Assembly (NCBI GenBank): GCA_009760855.2
Contig: WPIO01000224.1
Location: 60,001 to 124,000 of the forward strand
Source: Cristatella mucedo
Taxonomy: Eukaryota; Bryozoa; Phylactolaemata; Cristatellidae
DNA: 64,000 nt
Direction: 5' to 3'
In this document: positions 33,908 through 42,835 of the stretch, piece after piece
Numbering within the stretch: the first letter of the stretch is position 1
Layout of the letters: the number at the start of each line of letters is the position of its first letter
Notes under the pieces: model-generated
Databases searched by the model: none
Told to the model about the DNA's origin: nothing
The model's input: only the letters and a program-made list of their open reading frames with translations
Made by a program: the position numbers and the translations under genes

Positions 33908-35142
33908 TGACGTGACTGGACAAAGATCATCCGATGTACCTCTGAAATATGGGGTACCTCAGGGCTCTGTGCTAGGTCCGGTTCTTTTCTTGGTTTATAC
34001 TCTCCCTCTTCCTGATGTGATTACCATGCAAAACCTAGGCTTTAACTTCTATGTGGATAGCGCTTGGTTGTACCTTTGCTTCGATCCCTGCCAGCCGTAT
34101 AGCACCTCGAATTCTTTCAACTCACTTGTTGCATGTATTGATGACATCCGCACATGGATGGCAGCAAATCTTCTAAAACTAAACGATGATAAAACTAACC
34201 TACTAGCTATGTGTAAACCCATTATGATTCACAAATTGGAAAGGCTGACGCTCAAAATTGGCTCTGCCAGCTTTTCTCCCGTTGAATCAGCTCGAAATCT
34301 AGGTGTCATATTCCAAAATGACCTCTCGTTAGACGACCACATCAACTCTACAGTCAAATCTGCCTATTTGCAGCTACATAATATTGCTAAAATTTGATCT
34401 TGTTTAGATAAGGATACCACGACTAAGTTGATCCGTGCATTCGTGACATCCCGTCTTGACTTCTGAAGCTCACTGCTTACTGGCCTACCGGCATGTGCAA
34501 TCAGGCGATTACAGATGGCGCAAAATTCCGCAGCTAGGCTTGTGTCGTGAGCGTCGCAGTTGCCACATTACTCCACTTCTCGCCGAGCTAAACTGGCTCC
34601 CAGTCAAGCAACGGATTGACTTGAAGGTTTTGTCGCTCACTTTTAGGTCACTTCTTTCTTTGGATCCATCCTATCTCTCAGATATACTCCTCCACCAGGC
34701 CAAGCATTGTACCACCCGCTTTTCGGAATCCAACAGTTTACCAATACCTCGTACAAACCTCAAATCCTTTGGAGACCGTGCATTTAGTTCGTATGCTCTC
34801 AAAGCCTGGAAGTCACTCCCGACTTGCGTCAGAACGTCTCCTGACTTGACCACATTTAAAACGAACAAATAAACACTTATTTACGACAGCATATAGTGGA
34901 TCCCCGTGATTCGTCATCAGTGTGCTTATGCATGCTGACACTGTGTATGCTGCTACTAACCACACTTGCATGCTGACCCTGTGCATGTCACCCCTAACCA
35001 ATTTGTTCTAGTTGTTTATCAAGAATGATATTAATCACCTCTGAATCGCGTTTCCTATTGCGGCAAATTTAAAGCGCTTAGAAAGAGACTGAGTTCTCTG
35101 AGGGCGCTTTAACAAGTGCATTATTATTATTCTTATTATTAT
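33908..35142 (+). mobile_element. LINE family 1, longest copy, dead reverse transcriptase
   Basis: This copy extends furthest upstream and includes reverse transcriptase motif B (YGVPQGSVLGPVLF at 33,950 on). The catalytic motif C, FYADD in the 62,681 copy, reads FYVDS, so one catalytic aspartate is lost. Downstream are LKLNDDKTNLLAM and LGVIFQNDLSLDDHI. A TGA follows at about 34,395, a second stop falls near 34,464, and a 2-base deletion near 34,550 shifts the frame before HITPLLAELNWLPVKQRIDL. The ORF ends early (TTFKTNK then stop). The 3' module and an ATT tail complete the element. It is clearly non-autonomous. Confidence 0.93.
33912..34872 (+). pseudogene. Reverse transcriptase ORF fragment (non-LTR), broken
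   Basis: This is the coding part of the LINE above. In an active element the protein copies the element's RNA into DNA at a nicked target. Visible blocks are the motif B loop (VPQGSVLGP), a mutated motif C, the DKTNLL motif, the LGVIF...SLDDH block and the C-terminal WLPVKQRIDLKVLSL...LKSFGDRAFSSYA region. The two main open pieces are 33,912-34,397 and 34,456-34,872, separated by stops and a frameshift. The N-terminal reverse transcriptase motifs and the endonuclease are missing through 5' truncation. Confidence 0.9.
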
Positions 35143-35640
35143 AGTGAGCGCAATATCGCGAACCTCCTAGTGGACTTTAGAAGCAGGGTTCAAGCTTCGA
35201 ATAGTGAGCGTCCTGTGACAGCCTACGCACCCATAGAGGGAATGTTTGCCGTCGCCGACTGCTGGCATGCGTTTCTGCACTGGACTGGGCGGCTGCCTTG
35301 CGCAAGATTGAGCAGCTCTCTGCGAAGTCTAAGCAGCAGGACGTAAGCGTCAATGTGGGTCGCTCCGTGCGGCGCTCGCTTGACGCTTTCGGTTAGCGGG
35401 CGACGGAGCTGAGCAGAGGTAGCGGCGGACATTCGCACCGGGTAGCGAGCAGCAGCGAACAGAGTCAGCAGTGCTAAACTCTCAGCTCTTAGCTTTCTTT
35501 CGATCTTTCAACGCTCCAGAAACCAGAACGCTTTACACAATGCGCAAAAGCAATTGCATCTTGCTATCGGGGCGGGAATCCAAAACCCCTTCGGTGAACG
35601 CACTTTTCTTATCGAGTCGCCATTTTGACGCAGGAAGAGA
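35143..35640 (+). repeat. Unidentified dispersed repeat, copy 1
   Basis: About 450-500 bp is alignable by eye, in the same orientation, with 38,105-38,555. Shared landmarks in order: GCAATATCGCGAACCT, GAGCGTCCTGTG, the GCGACGGAGCTGAGC/GCGATGGAGTTGAGC segment, GGATAGC/GGGTAGCGAGCA, and CGCAAAAGCAATTGCATC followed by TTCGGTG. No coding potential or terminal structure is seen. It begins directly at the LINE tail. Confidence 0.6.
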
Positions 35641-37864
35641 CATAGCTTCCGCAGCGAGGGAGTACCACAACTCAGAGGATCTTCGTTAAAGGTGTGATCG
35701 TTAAAGCTCCATGTCTTTTAAGTAAAAGCTTCCTCTTTCAGCTCTATAATCATATATTTTAACTGTCTCAATTCGCGAGACTGTTTTCTTCTTTCGAAAT
35801 TTAGAAAATTCTCAAGCCAAAGTGGCGAATGTGAGCGGTGGATGCCTATATAGAAGCAGTAACACCGACTTAGACTGCTATTTTTAGAGCCCGAGATAGT
35901 AGCGCGCCCGAAACGTGCTTCTAGGCTAGTCTCTTTAAACTCTTAAAAGACTTGTGGTGTGTAAACGAAACAAAATCTCAACTCTACAAATGACATCTTT
36001 CCGTACAGACTGTAAAGGTTGTCGTCGATGGCACACTGCTATATCAGCCTTTCTAGCCATTCAAAACAAACTTTTACCGTTACTCGTGCATTGCCAATGC
36101 CTCAGCGATACCGGAATGCCTCTGGAGCGGCAATGCGTGCATATTTTTGTTCACTAGTTTAGTGTCTGAAATTCTTAAACTAATAACTTCTCACTGGAGT
36201 AATTGTACCAGCTGGCAGGGTTGCCATACTTTTGTGGATAGGGGTAGGGGTAACAGTCTGAATAGATATTGTTAATATAGCTCACTTGGCAACGCTGCAA
36301 TAATTTGCAGCTCCAATCACAAAAGATCCTGTGAAAGGTCAGCATCATGGGGGACTTGTCGCGATTATCAAGTATACGTCGTCACTCTTTAGTTGACTGG
36401 AGAGCTGTGCTAGTTTTCTAGCGATCCCAAGCAACCGGAGCTTCAGCTCAAGGGCAACTTGGGGCCAGAGCTCCTAGCATGTAGTATGTAGCTCTTGGTA
36501 TGAGGTGCAGTACGGCACGCCCTTGTAGCATCGCTATGGGTCTGGCAATAGACTATAGACTCTTGATCGTGAAGCTTGGCATTGAAATTCTACCAGCTGA
36601 GAGATCTCTTTTGCCTTTTCTCCAGAAAGCAGTGCGACTTTTCTGCTAAAAACTGTGGTTTCCATCTGTTCTGTAAGTGACCTGAGATTTTCCCCTTCGA
36701 CGATGCACCCCTCACACGGGCTTTGCAATTCCCTAAAAGCCGGTGCAGACCAATACGTGAAAGTCTGGATTTCAGTTCCTAAAAAGTCCAGCCTGGAAGC
36801 CATTTATCTACCTACAGACGATATAGCAGCCTCATTTTTTTCGGCCCGAAGCTCAGCTCAGAAAACCGCCTGTTCATCTGAAAGCTTGCAATCTAAAGTC
36901 TCCTGAGTCACTGTCCGGAAGTAAACTGCTTCAAATAGCGCTGCGAACGTGGGCCACTGCGAAAGCCTGTGTAGACCAAGGAAAATATGTCCGGTGATTC
37001 GCCGCTTGTAAAGACCATTAGAAATGACTACTGAACCTGTCGGAAACAAATATCTACTATTTCAGCTACTCAAATAACATGGTTGACTCTCTCTTAAAGA
37101 ATACTGGCAGCCCCTTTTGAACTGAGATCAAGCATGCACGCCAAATGTGAGCTGCGATAGATTCCGTAAACGTTGAATACGTCAGAATTGTAACCTTTAA
37201 TCTGCGTGTTGACGTCGAGCCACAATAGTAGCGTCAAGAAGCCATATCTATCTAGTCGTGGTTAAGCTCCGAAAGTTGGTCTAGTTCCTAATAGTCTCCC
37301 AAAAATTATTTTTCCACAGTTCCTTCGAATGAGTTTAATTTCCGGCACACGGGTTTTGCACGTCTATAAATTTGCTTTGGGCAAAGTAGTACAGTGCCGG
37401 TTTTACTGGAGCTGCAGAGAGTTAAATCACTCAGCCAATTTCCACTACCGAAGCATTTGAAGGCTCCCGCTCGCGAAACATCTGCGTGAATTCGGATAAG
37501 CTAAAACGCGGGCGATTGCCTTTTCGATCATTAGCAAGTAACGGCTGAAATAGGGCACCGGGGGATTCCAGCTAGGCGAAAATCCTTCTTTTAAGATAAA
37601 CTAGAATTTTAGTGATCCTGTCACATTCAATCTCTAACTTGTCAGGGCCAACACTTGCTAAGCGTAGCAACGACAGACTTGGATTAAGCCAATTGAAGCT
37701 AAGTAAACTCCACAAAGCAGCTGATCGTGCTGGAGCACTAGTAGGCATACTCAGCGTCTGAAGGGTTCGAAGGCGTGCGAACGAGTTTCGACGAGAAGCA
37801 AGGTCGAGACCGGCATCTGTTGCACTAATCTTTCACTGCGAGTGAGTCGGAGCGATTAGGACTC
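35641..37864. other. Unassigned sequence
   Basis: No gene or family recognised. An 89-codon minus frame at 36,534-36,803 (with the phrase EGENLRSLTEQMETTVFSRK) has a natural look but no known motif. Confidence 0.4.
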
Positions 37865-37907
37865 TCCGTCGCTCACTCTCGCAGGACCTGCGAGAGTGAG
37901 CGACGGA
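37865..37907. repeat. Perfect 43-bp palindrome
   Basis: Two 21-bp arms are exact reverse complements separated by a single A. The left arm starts TCCGTCGCTCACTC. A third, imperfect copy of an arm (CTGCGAGTGAGTCGGAGCG) lies just upstream at about 37,836-37,855. Confidence 0.95.
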
Positions 37908-38104
37908 TAAATTCGCATCGAATGACTATGCGTTCGCCGAGTTAACATCGTCCTGCCTCTGTACGTCTTTGACATGGCAGAGCAGCCGAAGTATGGCTTC
38001 AACATCTAACACACTTTGATGCACGCCTTAAAGATAGTCTTAAGGTCAATGTTCTGCCGTTACAAACAAATTCAGATAATATGTTTGCTAGATAAGCCGT
38101 CGCT

Positions 38105-38555
38105 TTAGTGAGGACAATATCGCTAACCTTATTCCGGGCTTCAGCAGTGCGGTCTAAACTGTGAGCGAGCGAGCGTCCTGTGGCGGTGACTTTAACGTAA
38201 GGCAATGCGGGAGGCCGGTTTCTCAGACGAGCGTCTGCACCGATGTAGTCTTGATTGAATTTTCTTCCCCCTTGCAGTCCTCTGTTAAGGTTTCGGGCAC
38301 CGAGATGGATCTCCTAGACGTGGAGCTTATTTTCATCTAATGGGCGGCGAGCGATGGAGTTGAGCGGTCGGAGCGGACGTGTGCATTGGATAGCCGGAAA
38401 CAACGAGCAACGATCGTGCTGGCTCAACGAGGCTCTTAACTAGAATCACCTTCTAACCAGAAGCCGGAGCCCTCTATATTACACGCAAAAGCGATTGCGT
38501 CCGGCCGCGAGGGGCGAGACTTCGAAACCCATCGGTGCTCTAGTAATTCTAATAT
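38105..38555 (+). repeat. Unidentified dispersed repeat, copy 2
   Basis: Partner of the copy at 35,143-35,640, about 2.9 kb apart in direct orientation. It is more GC-rich and diverged. It lies about 280 bp before the LTR element, so it is probably unrelated to it. Confidence 0.6.
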
Positions 38556-38836
38556 CGGTGCTCTAACTTTTCGAGCGGCCGTAGGGAACGCCTCGAAGGT
38601 TTCAAATCTCGGCATTTTGGGGCGTGGTGAAACGAAGTGGACCGTTGTTACGAATCAGCTCAGAAGCGTTCACCATCATTGGCTGAAGCCAGTTCAGATG
38701 GCTTGAGCGGCCAGCACGATTGGGTGCCGCTGGCATGTGAGCAGAAGTCGCTCAGGTTGCGCTTGTCAAAGCGAGCCGAAGAAAAACGTGTTCCGCGAGC
38801 TTCACCGACTACCACCCGAGTCCCGATCTTAACTAC

Positions 38837-39071
38837 TGTAGTTTGACATTCTCCAAGCGGCAGGTACGCGATACCACGCCGAACACCCGAAGCTTTGAGC
38901 TCAAAGACGTTCATTCGCGCGGATCCAGGGCGAGGGCCAGTAGGTGACTGCCCCCGTCCGGCGTCCTCAACCTGACTCCCCGGGCCTTTGCCGTCCGTTA
39001 CTCATGTACCACTGTCATAAATCGCAGCAGCCCATAATCCAAAGACAGTGTCACAATCTCAAAACACCACA
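38837..39071 (-). repeat. 3' LTR of the gag-only element
   Basis: It aligns with 40,774-41,007 throughout, sharing for example CAAGCGGCAGGTACGCGATA (with one difference), CGAAGCTTTG and CCCATAATCCAAAGACAGTG. The polyadenylation-like hexamer seen in the partner is mutated here. Confidence 0.82.
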
Positions 39072-39080
39072 TTCCCCCTT
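39072..39080 (-). promoter_or_regulatory. Polypurine tract
   Basis: On the minus strand a run AAGGGGGAA lies immediately upstream of the 3' LTR start TGTGGT. In LTR retroelements this RNase H-resistant primer starts plus-strand DNA synthesis. Confidence 0.6.
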
Positions 39081-39356
39081 AATTTGTAGATCAAATGGGG
39101 CCACAAAAGACATGACATTATAACAGCGAAATAAAAATGCATGCCGCCCTCAACTGCCTTCTCATCCAGCACGAAGCTTGGTACCGGCCGCTGAGAGGAG
39201 GCACGAAGTGAAAGCACGGCCCTTGCTCACCTCCCGGCTATGTGTGGCATGAGCTTTGCCACAAATAGCCGAGACATACAGCTTTCGACCGCGCGCCGCA
39301 AGTCTCTAATGTGGGACCAGTCTCTGCCACCGCTCGGGATTTCCAGGCATTCGCCC

Positions 39357-40732
39357 TAACGCCGGCCTCTTGTCTTCTGTTCTGCAACCGGTGTCGCCTC
39401 TTGCGTCACCCGTGAGGCAGATGCCTCGAGCCTCATCTGCTGCACGTCTGCCTCTAGCCTCTTCGTCTGCCGCCCCTGTGTCATCGCCTTTGGTCTCTCA
39501 GCCTGCATCTATCGCGCCTCCTCGACGGGCGTCTCGCTCTGCTGGCCTCTCACGCGTCTCCACCGCTAGCAGTTCGAAAACCGAGGCGACCACAATGTGT
39601 GTGCGCCACCATCCGTTGCTGCCACTCCTTGGTCTTCACCTCCGACAGCTCGGCAAGTATCGCGTGTGCCTTCTCGGCTAGCTTCTCACTCACCTCCTTA
39701 GCAGGCGCTTCACAAACTTCTGCACACGCTAACGCTTCGCTCCATGCCACCGTCTTCTCCGAGACCGTTAGCGCCGACTCCCTAGCTACCGGCGCTGTCT
39801 CACTCTCTACCAGTGGTTTCCCAGTCGCTGCTTCCTCTCTGTCAGAGACAGCCTTTCTCTCTGGCAGACAGAGCCTTCTCTCTGGCAGACAGAGCCTTCT
39901 CTCTGGCAGACAGAGCCTTCTCTCTGGCAGACAGAGCCTTCTCTCTGGCAGACAGAGCCGTCTCTCTGGCAGACACAGCATTTTCTCTGGCAGACAGAGC
40001 CTTCTCTCTTGCAGACAGAGCCGTCTCTCTGGCAGACACAGCCTTCTCTGTGGCAGACACAGCCTTTTCTCTGGCAGACAGAGCCTTCTCTCTGACAGTC
40101 ACAGCCTTCTCTTTGTCAGACAGAGCCTTCTCTCTGGCAGACAGAGCCTTCTCTCCGGCAGACAGAGCCTTCTCTCTGGCAGACAGAGCCTTCTCTCTGT
40201 CAGACAGAGCCTTCTCTCTGGCAGACACAGCCTTCTCTCTGCTGAAGGTGTCCGACTCTTTTCCGGACGCAGCCTCTGAGGGCTACACTGGCGTCTCTGC
40301 TGGCGTTACCTTCGTTGCCCGGCGCACCGCTAGCGATTGCTGCTGCCGCTTTTGGTCGCTCTTGTCCCCCTTCTCAGTCTGACCTGCATTTACCAAATCC
40401 GATTGCAGCAGCTCAGCTTCACCGCCCACCACCTTCAGCTGCCTCTGTGCTATCGCCTCCACTTTCCTGGCACTCTGCAAGTCCGACCGCCGAAGCCTCC
40501 CCTCACCTTCAGGGTTTGCAAACACCTCCACGAGTGCTGCACGCAGCTGGGCGTAGTCTTCTGGCACAGAGTCAGGAAAGCTCACAGCGAACATTAATGC
40601 ACCGCCTGCCAGGAACACAATTATGTACATGTGCCACAAAGCTGGATCGACACCTCTTTCATTAAGCCTCTGCTCCGAGTCGAGCAGTCAGCTAACGAAG
40701 TCGTCCCCGACGTAGTAATATTCCAGCAACAT
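39357..40732 (-). pseudogene. Gag-like capsid with heptad-repeat coiled region, broken
   Basis: The minus-strand frame opens at an ATG at 40,732 (MLLEYYYVGDDF...), 41 nt inside the 5' LTR. The first about 120 codons resemble an LTR-retrotransposon Gag capsid: RLNERGVDPALWHMYIIVFL, then FPDSVPEDYAQLRAALVEVF. Nineteen heptads of type ALSAREK follow, then an alanine/glutamate-rich helical tail (VSEKLAEKAHAILAELSEVK) and a last helical piece (EADVQQMRLEAS). Damage: TGA at 40,688-40,690, TAG at 40,283-40,285, a one-base insertion near 39,855, and further frame loss near 39,550. No zinc knuckle, protease or reverse transcriptase is seen. The Gag assignment is from pattern, not a search. Confidence 0.72.
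39852..40250 (-). repeat. 21-bp coding minisatellite (19 heptad units)
   Basis: Nineteen units of 21 bp each encode seven residues near SAREKAL. Substitutions mostly keep the pattern (DREKALS, ATEKAVS, ARETALS, ARENAVS). Alanines fall three and four apart, compatible with an alanine-rich helical coil. The four units nearest the low-coordinate end are almost identical in DNA, suggesting later expansion there. Confidence 0.93.
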
Positions 40733-40773
40733 CTCCTGGCGTGGGCCACGCTGCCGCTTCTGCAGAAATCGTT

Positions 40774-41007
40774 AGTAGTTTGACATCCTCTAAGCGGCAG
40801 GTACGCGATATTACACAGAACACCGAAGCTTTGGGCTCACATACGTTTATTCACACGGACGCCGCAGCTTGGGCCCTTACGCGACTGCCCGCCCGGCTTC
40901 CTCGGCCTGACTCCCTGGGCCGATGCCGTCCGTGACTTATAAACCACTGTCATGAATCGCAATAGCCCATAATCCAAAGACAGTGTCATAATTTCACAAT
41001 AACCACA
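40774..41007 (-). repeat. 5' LTR of the gag-only element
   Basis: Direct-repeat partner of 38,837-39,071. On the minus strand it keeps a TATA-like TTTATAAG (40,944-40,937) and, about 90 nt downstream, AATAAA (40,851-40,846). This is the order expected for promoter and polyadenylation signal in a short LTR. Confidence 0.8.
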
Positions 41008-42046
41008 GCTAGCTCGCTACTTGCACTGGACTCGTACATCGGGCACGCTCAGCTATGAAAAATGCCTACCCGCCAGCGTCAAAGCAAAAGGGTACATCTG
41101 TCCGCTTTTCTCTTTCCGAAGCCCTAGGCAGTCCAGCCGCACCTCCCATGAACACCGCAATCCAAACAAGGACGGCGTGCAGAAGTCTCGGCGTGCTGAG
41201 CTATAAGTCGATCTAGACCAGACACATTTGCCAGACCAATTTAGGCTAAGGCAGCCTCCCTTTGCATGATATGGTGGGTTACCACCCAGGCGAGGACATC
41301 TTGGTCGCACCTACCGCTGCTGAAGCAGTCAAGCTCCAATGGATCGACGAGGCGCACTGGTCAGATCTGAGGCTTGACTTTGAAATCTTTATTGACCATA
41401 GCATTCCTACTTGGTAGCAAAGGATTGCATATTGAAGAGCCGACGCCGAGCGCTATCCCTAGACTTAACAGCCTTCAAACCGGAGCTACGACTCCGCTCG
41501 TTCGTCGCACGTTTCTTTATCAAAGTTTCTTTATCCGTGCGATCCGACTTGTATTCAGGTATGAGCCCTACAACTGAGCACACCGTTTTCCCTCATCTAC
41601 ATTTTCTTTCAAGCTAGCCTTCTCTTGAAGTGCTCAGAGAGAGAGAGAGATTAGTTGTCTCACGGTGCCTAATGAATTCGTTATTCGTGTTAATAATATC
41701 CTTGTCCGTGATTACAGACTGTCGCTCGTTAGTCCCACGTAGCTGTAAGTGCCAGTGCGATGATTTTCGGCCCTTGAATTCAGCGATCGTAGTGAACCAA
41801 CTACCCTTCCAAATAAATAAATTCTTCATAAATTCATTTGGCTGCAATTCCTTTACGTTTAAGTACGGCGGCCATTTTTTGAACCATTTGCTCTAGGCTT
41901 TGTCTACAAGCAGTCTCTTAACAACTTTGATTAATTATTAGACCCCAGCTAAGTCGCTGAGCGTGCAGATCTACTTTTTAAGGGAGACGTAGGCCTCAAA
42001 CTGATCCCTGCGTCAAAGCCCAGATCGGCTGTCCGGTCACGACCGA
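41008..42046. other. Unassigned sequence
   Basis: No gene recognised. A short GA tract lies at 41,636-41,651. Confidence 0.4.
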
Positions 42047-42835
42047 TGTAATGTAATGTAATGTAATGTAACGTATCTCCGTCAGTAACTCCACAAAGTC
42101 ATAAAGACCATGTGGGTGTTACGCAGGAGAGTTTTGTATAGCGCACTCACAGCCTAAGCGGCTTTCGGTACGCATTCGGTAGCCAACAGACTTCGTCTCA
42201 CGCAACAAAGAGAAAGTGGGAAGCATAGCAGAGTTAGGAGAGCAGTTGAGGTAGTGAGTAGCATAGAAGTAGCAGTTCAGGACCGCTGAAAAAGATGTGC
42301 CATAGTCGGCAGTTGGAGAGTAGATGTCGTTGCGTAAGAATTGTGGAAGCGAGTTCCACAATCTAGGACCTGCAGAGCTAAATATTCTGTCGCCAACTGT
42401 CTTTAAGCGGAGGAATGGGACAGCTAATTTATTGTCCACACAGGACCTGAGGGTGCGAACAGGCTGAAACTGATGCAGCAGTTCAGCTAGGTACGAAGGA
42501 GCCAAGCCGTGGTGGGCCTTGTGGGTCAGCGTAAGAACTTTGCTCTGTATCTTTTGCTCAACTGGCAACCATCCTAGCTCTTTCAGCAAAGGTGACACGT
42601 GCTCAAACCGCTGGGACTTGAAGACCAGCCTTGCAGCCATATTCATAGTCCGCTGTAGTGGCATGACCCAGTTGCCAGTACCATATATTATTAGCCGAGC
42701 ATTAAGCTTGTACATATATACGGGAGTGATAGCCAAAGATTTCAGGTGCTCGCTCTTCACGATGCGTTCGGCTTGGGTTAGAATCCTGCAGCGTGCGATC
42801 CTTTGTTGTTGACTGCAAGCGGTGGCAATATCCAA
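42047..42835 (-). mobile_element. LINE family 2, best-preserved copy
   Basis: Minus-strand non-LTR retrotransposon 3' end with a (TTACA) pentamer tail at 42,047-42,070. The family 2 copies at 3,388, 6,277, 16,063, 26,800, 62,090 and 62,505 are recognised against it. The 3' untranslated part contains CCTGCGTAACACCCACATGG and GGAGTTACTGACGGAGATAC. It is 5'-truncated, so reverse transcriptase catalytic motifs are absent. Confidence 0.88.
42119..42835 (-). pseudogene. Non-LTR reverse transcriptase C-terminal fragment
   Basis: A 238-codon uninterrupted minus frame. From about residue 65 it matches the C-terminal layout of L2/CR1-type ORF2 proteins: MNMAARLVFKSQRF, LKELGWLPVEQKIQSKVLTL, HHGLAPSYLAELL, KTVGDRIFSSAGPRLWNSLP, FLRNDI. 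The same layout is in family 1 (HITPLLADLHWLPVKQRIDF, YLSDIL, DRAFSSYAP.AWNSLP). The first about 60 residues fit the family less well, and part of the upstream region looks rearranged. It is a dead fragment, not a host gene. Confidence 0.85.

Larger units (their letters stand above)
38837..41007 (-). mobile_element. Gag-only LTR retrotransposon remnant
   Basis: Two direct repeats (38,837-39,071 and 40,774-41,007) that agree at roughly four bases in five bracket 1.7 kb. On the minus strand each repeat opens TGTGGT, and the 3' copy ends ACTACA (the 5' copy ACTACT), fitting the TG...CA convention. A purine tract AAGGGGGAA abuts the inner edge of the low-coordinate repeat, as expected for a polypurine tract next to a 3' LTR. 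The interior has one broken Gag-like frame and no room for pol, so it must have depended on another element's enzymes. No clean target-site duplication is visible (ACTAC versus GCTAG). Confidence 0.8.

Noticed and set aside
39852-40250. Plus-strand frames across the 21-bp repeat as genes
   Set aside because: The minus-strand reading is continuous in frame with the upstream Gag-like segment and sits between LTRs; the plus frames are its shadows.
40733-40773. tRNA primer-binding site next to the 5' LTR
   Set aside because: A TGGCCCACGCC phrase occurs about 20 nt inside the LTR edge, but it is not adjacent and I cannot match it to a tRNA 3' end.
38832-41012. Target-site duplication around the LTR element
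   Set aside because: The flanking pentamers ACTAC and GCTAG agree at only three of five positions, so no duplication is claimed.
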